A DNA stretch of 64,000 nucleotides from Lichenostomus cassidix. Taxonomy: Eukaryota; Chordata; Aves; Passeriformes; Meliphagidae. A program made the position numbers and the translations under genes. Positions 1-17,833 of the stretch are shown one piece after another; within the stretch, counting starts at the first letter, position 1, and each line of letters opens with the position of its first letter. The stretch covers positions 152,495,858-152,559,857 of the forward strand of contig CM039182.1 in assembly GCA_008360975.2 (NCBI GenBank), given 5' to 3'. The notes under the pieces are model-generated. The model was not told where the DNA came from, made no database searches, and saw nothing but the letters and a program-made list of their open reading frames with translations.

Positions 1-272
1 GTTCCCAGTCCATCCCAGTTCTGTTCCCAGTCCATCCCAGTGCAGTTCCCAATCCCAGTTCAGCTCTGGTCTGTTCCCAGTCCATCCCAGTGCATCTCTG
101 TCCTGTTTCCAGTTCATCCCAGTGCAGTTCTTAGTCCATCCCAGTTCAGTTCCCAATCCCAGTTCAGTTCCCAATCCCAGTTCAGTTCCCAGTCCATCCC
201 AGTGCAGTTCCCTTCCCAGTTCAGTTCCCAGTCCATCCCAGTGCAGTTCCCTTCCCAGTTCAGTTCCCATAC
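1..272. repeat. CCCAGTCCATCCCAGTTCAG minisatellite
   Basis: Imperfect tandem units of about 20-30 bp with variants CCCAATCCCAGTTCAG. Lies in the large BOP1 intron, 3' of SCX. Confidence 0.85.
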
Positions 273-374
273 TGGGAATGCTGGGATTTATTTCCCCAGG
301 AAACTCAGGTTCTTCCCCAATTCCGGTTTTTTTCCTGGTCTTTCTGACTCAGGGAAAGTTGGGAATAACCTAAG

Positions 375-715
375 GAAAGGGAAAAGGGAAAAGGAAATGG
401 GAAAAGGAAAGGGAAAAGGAAAGGGAAATGGGAAAAGGAAAGGGAAAAGGAAATGGGAAAAGGAAAGGGAAAAGGAAATGGGAAAAGGGAAAGGGAAATG
501 GGAAAGGGAAAAGGAAAGGGAAATGGGAAAGGGAAATGAGAAAGGGAAAAGGAAATGGGAAAAGGGAAAGGGAAAAGGGAAAGGGAAAGGGAAATGGGAA
601 AGGGAAATGAGAAAGGGAAAAGGAAATAGGAAAAGGAATTGGGAAAGGGAAAAGGGAAAGGGAAATGGGAAAGGGAAATGAGAAAGGGAAAAGGAAATGG
701 GAAAAGGAAAGGGAA
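375..715. repeat. Purine-only GGGAAAAGGAAAT array
   Basis: About 340 bp with almost no pyrimidine except scattered T, in 6- and 12-bp units. It is a homopurine/homopyrimidine tract able in principle to form triplex DNA. Confidence 0.9.
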
Positions 716-865
716 GAGGACCAGGAAGGAATTCCCAGCAGGATTTTCCCCACATTCCCAGTCAATGACACAAATTGCAGATTTAATTCATTCCCACATC
801 AATGACATGAAATTCCAGCATGTGATTGACAATTCCCAAAACACAGCAACCCCCTGGCCCAGCAG

Positions 866-1605
866 CTCTGGGATCAGTTCTGGGATCCACTTTGGGATCA
901 GTTCCAGGATCAGCTCTGGGATCAGTTCTGGGATCAATCCAATGATCAGTTCAATGATCAACTCTGGGATCAATCCTGGGATCAGTTCAGGGATCAGTTC
1001 CAGGATCAGCTCTGGGAGCAATTCAGTGATCAATTCCAGGATCAGTTCTGGGAGCAATCCTGGGATCAGCTCTGGGATTGATTCTGGGATCAGTTCAGGC
1101 ATCGGTTCAATGATCAGTTCAGGGATCAGCTCTGGGATCAATTAAATTATTAGCTCTGGGATCAATCCAATGATCAATTCAATGATCAGTTCAGGGATCA
1201 CCCCTGGGATTGGCTTTGGGATCAATTCAGTGATCAGTTCAATGATCAGTTCAGGGATCAATTCAATGATCAGTTCAATGATCAGTTCAGGGGTCAATTC
1301 AGTGATCACCTCTGGGATCAACTCTGATCAGTTCAGGGATCAATTCAATTATCAGTTCCTTGATCAGCTTCTGAATCAGTTCAGGGATCAATTCAGTGAT
1401 CAATTCAGTGATCAATTATCAGCTCTGGGATCAATTCCAGGATCAGTTCAGCAATCAGTTCTGGGATCAATTCAGTGATCAATTAAATGATCAGCTTTGG
1501 GATCAATTCAGTGATCAGCTCTGGGATCAGTTCTGGGATTGGCTTTGGGATCAATTCAATGATCAATTCAGTGATCAGCTCTGGAATCAGTTTTGGGACA
1601 GCTGA
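866..1605. repeat. Array rich in the palindrome TGATCA
   Basis: Units of about 12-20 bp such as GGGATCAGTTCAGTGATCAA. TGATCA recurs dozens of times. Confidence 0.9.
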
Positions 1606-1965
1606 GAGTTCCAGGAGCATCCATGAATCCCAGGACAGGAATTCCCGAGGATTCCCAGGGATTCCCAAGTGAATCCGGGAGATCCGAGAGTTCCAGGAGC
1701 ATCCATGGATTCTGGGGCAGGAATTCCCAGAGATTCCCAGGCAGATCCAGGAGATCCCAGTGTTCCAGGAATTCCCAGGGATTCCCAAGCAGATCCAGGA
1801 GATCCAAATGTTCCACAAGCATCCATGAATCCCAGGGTAGGAATTCCCGAGGATTCCCAGGGATTTCCAAGCAGATCTGGGAGATCCCAATGTTCCATGA
1901 GCATCTGTAATTCCTGGGGCAGCAATTCCCAGGGATTCCCAAGGATTCCCAGAGCAGCTCTCCGG
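1605..1965. repeat. Minisatellite, unit roughly 80 bp
   Basis: Four to five imperfect units with GATCCAGGAGATCC, GTTCCA, AGCATCCATGAATCC and GGAATTCCCGAGGATTCCCA. Confidence 0.8.
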
Positions 1966-2035
1966 GTTCCATTCCCTGGAGTCTCCCGGAATTCCCAGTC
2001 TCCTGCTGTGCTGTGTCTGTGCTGCTGTTCCCAGC

Positions 2036-3298
2036 TGGAATTCCCAGTGGGATCAGGCTGGAAAATGTCCGTGGATCCATCAATCCTTGAGTGTGGCTTT
2101 TCCTTGTTCCTGGTGGGAATTCCCAGCTGGGATTCCTGGTGAGATCAAGCTGGAAAATGTCCATGAATCCCTGGATCCAGCAGTGTGGCTGTTCCCATTC
2201 CTGGTGGGAATTCCTGGCTGGAATTCTCATCGGGATCAAGCCGGGAAATATCCATGGATCCATGAGTGTGGCTTTTCCCTTCTCATGGCTGGAATTCCCA
2301 TTGGGATAAATGTCCATGGATCCAAAAATCCATCAGTGTGGCTTTTTCCTGCTCCAGTGGGAATTCCCAGCTGGAATTCCCGTTGGGATAAATGTCCATG
2401 GGTTCTTTAGTGTGGCTTTTCCCTCGTGCTGTGGTGGGAATTCCCAGCTGGAATTCCCGTTGGGATCAGGCTGGAAAATGTCTGTAGATCCATGGATCAG
2501 TGAGAGTGGCTGTTCCCATTCCTGGTGGAATTCCCATCGGGATAAATGTCCATGAATCCCTAGATCCTTGTGTGGCTTTTCCCTCATGGTGCAGTGAGAA
2601 TTCCTGGCTGGAATTCCTGTCAGGATAAAAGTCTGTGGATCCCTGGATCCTTTCCCCATTCCTGGTGGGAATTCTCAGCTGGAATTCCCATTGGGATAAA
2701 CGTCCTTTGATCCATCAGTCCATCAGTGTGGCTTTTCCCTGTTTGTGCTGGAATTCCTGTCGGGATAAAAGTCCATGAATCCCTGGATCCATCAGTGTGG
2801 CTGTTCCCTGTTCTGGTGGGAAATCCCATTGGGATAAAAGTCCATGAATCCGTGGATCCTTGAGAGTGGCTGTTCCCTGTTCCTGCTGGAATTCCCAGCT
2901 GGAATATGTCCATGGATCCATCAATCCATCAGTGTGGCTGTTCCCATTCCTGCTGGAATTCCCAGCTGGAATATGTCCATGGATCCATCAATCCATCAGT
3001 GTGGCTGTTCCCATTCCTGCTGGAATTCCTGTCGGGATAAAAGTCCATGAATCCCTGGATCCATCAGTGTGGCTGTTCCCTGCTCTGGTGGGAAATCCCA
3101 TTGAGATCAGGCTGGAAAATGTCCTTGGATCCATCAACCCATCAGTGTGGCTGTTCCCTGTTCCTGCTGGAATTCCCAGCTGGAATTCCCGTTGGGATCA
3201 GGCTGGAAAATGTCCGTGGATCCATCAATCCATCAGAGTGGCTTTATTCCTGTTCCTGCTGGAATTCCCAGCTGGAATTCCCGGCTGGAATTCCCAGC
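2036..3298. repeat. Minisatellite next to the SCX stop codon
   Basis: About fifteen units of 70-110 bp with GGAAAATGTCCATGGATCCA, CAGTGTGGCTTTTCCC and GCTGGAATTCCCAGCTGG. It runs to the last base before the SCX stop, so SCX 3' UTR sequence must be repeat-derived. Confidence 0.88.
3243..3248 (-). terminator. SCX: Possible SCX poly(A) signal
   Basis: TTTATT on the plus strand reads AATAAA on the minus strand, about 50 nt after the SCX stop. It lies inside a minisatellite, where sister copies read CTTTTCC, so it is a variant of a repeat unit. A more distal signal further into the array is equally possible. Confidence 0.3.
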
Positions 3299-11567
<8,269 letters not shown>

Positions 11568-12425
11568 GCCGGAGGGATGGAGGGAGGGATGGAAAAACTC
11601 CGGGAATGCTGCCGGGAAAAGCGGGAGTGACGCCGGGGGGATCGCCGATCAGCTCCGGGCGCTCATGGCTCTGCTGGGAGTTCTAGCCCCGCTTTATCCC
11701 CGGGTTATCCCGGGTTATCCGGGCTTTATCCTGGTTTTATCCCGGTTTATCCCGGGTTTTGGGGGTTTAGAGCAGTGTCAGCCCGGGTTTGGGGTTTATT
11801 CCCGGGTTCAGCCTGGTTTGCTGGGAGTTATTCCCAGTTTTCTCCCGGGTTTTAGCGCTGTTCTCTCCCGGGTTCAGCCTGGTTTTCTGGGGTTTATTTC
11901 CCGCTTTTCTCCCGGGTTTTCTGCCGGGTTTTCTCCCGGTTCTCTCCGGGGTTTATTCCCGCTTTCCTCCCGGGTTTCAGCCTGCTTTCCTGGGGTTTAT
12001 TCCAGGTTTTCTCCCGGGTTTTCTCCGGAGTTTTAGCGGAGTTCTCTCCCGGGTTTCAGCCTGCTTTTCTGCTTTTTATTCCAGGTTTTTTCCCGGGTTT
12101 TCTCCCGGTTTCTCGGCTCTACTCCCGGTTTTTAGTGCGGTTCTCTCCCGGGTTTATCCCCGCTTTCCTCCCGGGGTTTTTTCCCGGCTCTCAGCGCGTC
12201 TCTCCCGGGTTAATTCCCGCTATCCTCCCGGGATTTTTCCCGCATTCCCGGGGCTCTCTCCCGGCTCTCAGCGCGGCTCTCCCGGGTTAATTCCCGCTAT
12301 TCTCCCGGGATTTTTCCCGCATTCCCGGGGCTCTCTCCCGGCTCTCAGCGCGGCTCTCCCGGGTTAATTCCCGCTATTCTCCCGGGATTTTCCCGGGGCT
12401 CTCTCCCGCTCCTCTCCCGGCGGCA
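11568..12425. repeat. CTCCCGGGTTTTCTCCCGG array in SCX 5' flank
   Basis: Units of 18-70 bp with CCCGGGTTTTCTCCC and, at the right, a 60-bp unit CCCGGGTTAATTCCCGCTAT three times. It lies between the SCX ATG and the candidate promoter, hence possible 5' UTR. Confidence 0.85.
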
Positions 12426-12473
12426 CACGTGCGCTTCCTGCGGGAGCTGCGGCCGAGCCGCCGCGATTTATGG
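12426..12473 (-). promoter_or_regulatory. Candidate SCX core promoter: TATA-like box and CACGTG E-box
   Basis: On the minus strand a TATA-like CCATAAATC (12,465-12,473) lies upstream of a GC-rich stretch with CACGTG at 12,426-12,431. A GAG-triplet run (12,486-12,513) sits further upstream. It faces SCX about 0.9 kb before the ATG, so it would imply a long 5' UTR through a repeat. This is a motif-level inference only. Confidence 0.3.
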
Positions 12474-12479
12474 CTTCGC

Positions 12480-13470
12480 CTTCGCTCCTCCTCCTCCTCC
12501 TCCTCCTCCTCGTCTTTCGCTCTCTGGAAAAAACAGGAGCTTTGGAAAGGGGAGCCCCAGGCTCGGCTCGGCTCGGCCCACCTGAGCTCAGCGCCTTAAC
12601 CCTTCCCGCCCGGGATCGTTCCCGGCAGCTCCTTTCCCCATTTTCCTTCCCCTCCCGAGGTTTTATCCCGATTTTCCTGCCTCTCCCGAGGGTTTTATTC
12701 CGATTTTCCTGCCCCTCCCGGAGGTTTCATCCTGATTTTCCTGCCCCTCCCGGAGTTTTATCCCGGTTTTCCTTCCCCTCCCGAGGTTTTATCCCGGTTT
12801 TCCTTCCCCTCCCGAGGTTTTATCCCGGTTTTCCTTCCCCTCCCGGAGGTGTTTTTATCCTGATTTTCCTGCCCTCCCAGAGGTTTTATCCCGATTTTCC
12901 TTCTCCTCCCGAAGGTTTTATCCCGGTTTTCCTGCCCCTCCCGGAGGTGTTTTTATCCCGAGGTTTTATCCCGATTTTCCTTCCCTTCCCGAAGTTTTAT
13001 CCCGATTTTCCTTCCCCTCCCGAGTTTTTATCCCGATTTTCCTTCCCCTCCTGAGGTTTTATCCTGATTTTCCTGTCCTTCCCGGAGGTTTTATCCGGAT
13101 TTTCCTGCCCCCCTGAGGTTTTATCCTGCTTTTCCTGCCCCCCCGAAGGTGTTTTTATCCCTGAGTTGTTTTGGGATCTCTCGGGATTCCCCCAGGAGTT
13201 TCCGGAGTTCAGGGAATTCTCTCCCTGCGACATTCCTGCTGTTCTGCTTTGTTCCTTTTCCAGCTGCTCCCATCCCGAAATTCCATCCCGAAATCCCGAA
13301 ATCCCCATCCCGAAATCCTATTCCAAAATCTCCATCCCGAAATCCCATCCTGAAATCCCCAAAATCCCAAAATCCCATCCTGAAATCTCCATCCCGAAAT
13401 CCCAAAATCCCATCCCGAAATCCCAAAATCCCATCCTGAAATCCCAAAATCCCATCCCCCATGGGATTAA
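12480..13470. repeat. CTC-triplet run, CTCCCGAGGTTTTATCCCGATTTTCC array and AAATCCC array
   Basis: (CTC)n at 12,486-12,510. About sixteen 27- to 32-bp units at 12,645-13,160. An ATCCCGAAATCCCAAAATCCC array at 13,270-13,460. The stretch 13,165-13,265 looks single-copy. Confidence 0.85.
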
Positions 13471-14405
13471 CCCTTGACGATCCCGCCGGGATTTGCTGGA
13501 ATTCCCTGCCCGAGGATGGAATTGGATCCCGGCAATTCCCGAGGGGTCAGGTGTCATTCCACAGGTGTCAGGTGTCATTCCCTGTCCCTTTCCCACAGGA
13601 CAGCCTGGATTCCCCGGGAATTCCCAAATTCCCAATTTCCCAAATTCCCTGGGAAGCCATTCAGCCTCGACCCCAAATCCCTGTGCAGCTCTCCCGGAAA
13701 AACCCTGGAAAAGAAAGGAGCTCTGGGATCTGCCGGGATTTCCCTTTGCCAGCCCCAGAGCATTCCCAGTCCATTCCCAGTTCATTCCCAGTCCATTCCC
13801 AGTCCATTCCCAGTCCATTCCCAGTTCATTCATTCCCAGTCCATTCCCAGTCCATTCCCAGTTCATTCATTCCCAGTCCATTCCCAGTCCATTCCCAGTT
13901 CATTCCCAGCCTGGCTCCAGCACTGCTCCTCCCCTGAATTCTGCCTTTTCCCACCTTTGCATCCCTGGAATTCTGCCTTTTCCCAGTTTTGTGATCCCAC
14001 TTTGAGGAATTCTTCCTCTTCCCAGTTTTGCATCCCAGGGAATTCTTCCTTTTCCCAGTTTTGCATCCCAGGGAATTCTTCCTTTTCCCAGTTTTGGATC
14101 TCAGGGAATTCTGCCTTTTCCCACTTTAGTGATCTCAGGGAATTCTGCCTTTTCCCAGTTTGTGATCTCAGGGAATTCTTCCTTTTCCCAGTTTAGTGAT
14201 CCCAGGGAATTCTGCCTTTTCCCAGTTTGTGATCCCCTGGAATTCTGCCTTTTCCCACCCTTGGATCCCAAGGAATTCTGCCTTTTCCCAGTTTCGGATC
14301 CCAGTGAATTCTGCCTTTTCCCACTTCCGTGATCCCAGGGAATTCTGCCTTTTCCCAGTTTCGGATCCCAGGGAATTCTTCCTTTTCCCACCTTTGGATC
14401 CCGGG
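13471..14405. repeat. Three short arrays with single-copy lead
   Basis: 13,471-13,755 is largely unique. CCCAGTCCATTCCCAGTTCATT is at 13,757-13,912. A 30-bp unit GGGAATTCTGCCTTTTCCCAGTTT follows at 13,965-14,405. Confidence 0.85.
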
Positions 14406-14489
14406 AATTCCCCCTCACCCCACAAACCCCCAGAGCTCCCAACTCACCCCGACCCTCCAGCTCCCCCAAATCCCCACCATTCCCTCCTC

Positions 14490-15050
14490 TCCCCCAAACC
14501 CCGGGAAACCCTCTGCACCCCAAACCCCGGGAAACCCTCTGCACCCCAAACCCCGGGAAATCCCTCTGCACCCCAAACCCCATCCCGGGAAATCCCTCTG
14601 CACCCCAAACCCTGGGAAACCCTCTGCACCCCAAACCCCGGGAAACCCTCTGCACCCCAAACCCCGGGAAACCCTCTGCACCCCATCCCGGGAAACCCTC
14701 TGCACCCCATCCCGGGAAACCCTCTGCACCCCATCCCGGGAAACCCTCTGCACCCCATCCCGGGAAAACCCTCTGCACCCCAAACCCCGGGAAATCCCTC
14801 TGCACCCCATCCCAGGAAATCCCTCTGCACCCCATCCCAGGAAATCCCTCCAGCCCACCCCGCAGCCCTTCCAGCCGGAGCGAGCCGGGAATGGGATCGA
14901 GCCGGGAATGGGAGCGAGCCGGGAACGGGATCGAGCCGGGAATGGGATCGAGCCGGGAATGGGATCGAGCCGGGAACGGGAGCGAGCCGGGAATGGGATC
15001 GAGCCGGGAATGGGATCGAGCCGGGAACGGGAGCGAGCCGGGAATCGCCG
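14490..15050. repeat. GGGAAACCCTCTGCACCCCA and GAGCCGGGAATGGGATC arrays
   Basis: About fourteen 24- to 27-bp units (14,490-14,860), then about ten 17-bp units (14,878-15,045) of CpG-containing GAGCCGGGAAYGGGAKC. Confidence 0.92.
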
Positions 15051-15334
15051 TTTTTTCGGGAATGCCGCTCTCGCTCCCCCAGCGGCGCCTCCCTGCCAGC
15101 AGCAGTTGTGACTCCCGGCCGGCGCTCTGCACCTTCCCTTTTCCCTTCCCCGCACTTAATCCCTGTCTCGGCAGCTTCCGAAATCCAAGCTGCTGTCATC
15201 CCCTGCCGGCCTCGGCAGCTCCCGGCGCATCTGCTTTCGTTTAGCGCCGCGCCGAGTTCCTGCCGCTGGCCCTGGCCGCGCCGAGCCTTCCCAGCCGCCA
15301 GTCAACGAGCTTTCCTGGCCTGCCTGCCCTTCCT
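15051..15334. other. Single-copy GC-rich island 3.5 kb upstream of SCX
   Basis: About 280 bp with no tandem structure, CpG-rich, containing CAGTTG near 15,100, a direct CTCGGCAG doublet near 15,167 and 15,210, and CTTAATCCCTGTC. No BOP1-like reading frame. Possible SCX enhancer or remnant CpG island (inference). Confidence 0.4.
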
Positions 15335-16500
15335 TCCAGCCGGGAATAAATGATCCTTCCTGGCTGTGCTTTCCAGCCGGGAATAAATGATCCTTCCTGG
15401 TTTTTCCTTGGCTTACCTTTGCAGCCGGGGGGGAATGATCCTTCCTGACCTTGCCTTTCCTCGGCTCTCCTTTCCAGCCGGGAATGAATTATCCTTCCTT
15501 TGCAACCAGGAATGATCCTTTCTTGCTTTTCCTTTCCAGCCAGGAATAAATGATCCTTCCTGGTTTTTCCTTGGCTTACCTTTGCAGCTGGGGGGGAATG
15601 ATCCTTCCTGTCCTTTCCTTGCCTTTCCAGCCAGGAATGAATTATCCTTCCTTTGCAAGCAGGAATGATCCTTTCTTGCTTTTCCTTTCCAGCCAGGAGG
15701 GAATGATCTTTCCTTTCCAACTGGGAATGATCCTTCCTGACCTTCCCAGCCGTGACTCAATGAGCTTTCCTTGCTTTGCCTTTCCTTTCCAGCCGGGAGT
15801 CAATGATCCTTCCTGGTTTTTCCTTGGCTTACCTTTCCAGCCAGGAGGGAATGATCTTTCCTGGTTTTTCCAGCCAGGAGGGAATGATCCTTCCTCTGCA
15901 GCCAGAGTGGTCCTTCCTGACCTTTCCTTGCCTTTCCAGCTGGGAGTCAATGATCCTGGCTTTCTTTTCCTGACCTTTCCAGCTGGGGATGAATGATCCT
16001 TCCTGGTTTTTCCTTTCCTTTCCTTTCCAGCCAGGAGTGAATGATCTTTCCTTTCCAACTGGGAATGATCCTTCCTGAGCTTTCCAGCTGGGAGTCAATG
16101 ATCCTTCCTGGCCTTTCCTTGCCTTTCCTGCTGGGGATGAATGATCCTTCCTGGCCTCTCCTCGGCTCTCCTTTCCAGCCAGGACTGAATTATCTTTCCT
16201 GGTTTTTCCAGCCAGGAGTGAATGATCCTTCCTGGATTTTCCTTGGCTTTGCTTTCCAGCTGGGAATGAATGATCTTTCCTGGCCTTTCCAGCCAAGAAT
16301 TATTTTTCTTCTTCCCTTTCCCCCTTTCTTGATTCCCCTTTCCCCTTTCCCCTTTCCTTTTCAGCCAGGAATGATCCTTTCCTTTCCTTTCCTTTCCTTT
16401 CCTTTCCTTTCCTTTCCTTTCCTTTCCTTTCCTTTCCTTTCCTTCCCAACTTCCCTGAAACTTCCCTGAATAAATTTTCCTTTCCCTTTCCTTCTGGGAA
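15335..16500. repeat. TTTCCAGCCGGGAATGAATGATCCTTCCTGG array, then (CCTTT)n
   Basis: About thirty units of 28-36 bp to 16,300, then pyrimidine-rich sequence with a pure CCTTT pentamer run at 16,376-16,443. Confidence 0.92.
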
Positions 16501-17678
16501 TGGATGATCCTTCCAGCCAGGAATGATCCTTCCTTTCTGCCTCTTCCCACTTTTGTGATCCCTTGGAATTCTGTTCCTTCCCACCTTGGGATCCTCCCAG
16601 TCCCTGCTCCCCGGGAAGTGCGGCTGGAGGTGCAGAGAATTCCCAAAACTGCTGGAAAATCGGGAATTCAGTTGCCTCGGGGGACACATGAGGTGTCATT
16701 TCGCTGGAATTCCAGGATTCCTGACATCAGAAATGCTGGGATTCGGGATGGGAATGGGAATTTTGGGATTTGGGATGGGAATTCTGTGCCTCTCCCATCC
16801 CAAAGAACTGGGAACTCTGGGATTTGGGATGGGAATGGGAACTCTGGGATTTGGGATGGGAATTCGGGATGGGAATTCTGCACCTCTGCCATCCCAAAGA
16901 ACTGGGAACTCTGGGATTTGGGATGGGAATTCTGTGCCTCTCCCATCCCCTTTTCCCTGCTCCTTTCCTGGATATTTTCAGGGAAGGATCCTTTCCTGCC
17001 AGGAATGCCCAGAGCCATTCCAAGAAAAACTTCCAGCTGGGAATGAGGGAGGGAGGGAGGGACAGAGGCTGTGCCAGCGCCGATCCCATTCCTGGATCCA
17101 TTCCCAGCTCCTGGATCCATTCCCAGCTCCATTCTCCATTCCCAACTCTGTTTCTGGATTCATTCCCCATTCCCGAGGGATGAGATCCCAAAAGGATCCT
17201 CATCCCAACTCCCATCCCAAGGGCAGAATTCCAGGAAAATCCTCATCCCAAGTCCTCACCCCAAGGACAGAATTCCAAGAAAATTTTCATCCCAAGGACA
17301 GAATTCCAGGAAAATCCTCATCCCAAAGACAGAACTCCAAGAGAATCCTCATCCCAAGCAGAAAAATTCCCATCCCTCACTCCAAGGATAGAATTCCCAT
17401 CCCTCATCCCAAGGATAGAATTCCAAGAGAATTTTCATCCCAATCCCCATTCCCAAGGGCAGAATTCCAGGAAAATCCTCATCCTAAGCACAAAATTCCC
17501 ATCCCTCATCCCAAGGACAGAATTCCAGGAAAATCCCCATTCCCAAGGACAGAATTCCCATCCCTCATCCATCCCAACCCCCTCCCCGGCATTCCCAGCT
17601 CCCCCAGAAGCATCTCCGAGGTTTCCCTGGGATTCCCAGGAATTCCCTGACGCCATTCCCGGCGTTTTCCCGTTGCAG
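16501..17678. repeat. Intron end before BOP1 window exon 1
   Basis: 16,560-16,735 is mostly single-copy. GGGATTTGGGATGGGAATTC is at 16,735-16,945. A CCCAAGGACAGAATTCCAGGAAAATCCTCATC array is at 17,175-17,560. The last 100 bp lead into the acceptor. Confidence 0.8.
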
Positions 17679-17833
17679 GACATCCGGAACACGGTGGGGA
17701 ACATCCCCATGGAATGGTACCAGGAATTCCCACACGTCGGATACGACCTGGATGGGAAGAAGATCTACAAACCCATCCGGAGCAAGGATGAGCTGGACGA
17801 GTTCCTGGAGAAGATGGAAAACCCGGAATACTG
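17679..17833 (+). CDS. BOP1: BOP1 window exon 1 (BOP1NT start)
   Basis: Acceptor CCCGTTGCAG, then GAC ATC CGG AAC (DIRNTVGN). It ends in phase 2 inside a TGG codon before donor GTGAGG. It encodes the conserved [18 protein letters not shown] segment of the BOP1NT domain. The preceding exon, expected to end with acidic residues, is not in the window. Confidence 0.96.

Noticed and set aside
40..755. Long open frames on both strands at the left end, and hundreds of similar ones across the window (for example 3,047-3,937 and 56,581-57,981)
   Set aside because: They read through tandem repeats whose unit length lacks stops, giving peptides made of one repeated motif with no homology, splice logic or start context. 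Low-complexity artefacts.
3243..3248. Firm assignment of the SCX poly(A) site
   Set aside because: Hexamer is a one-off variant inside a repeat unit. Kept only as low confidence.
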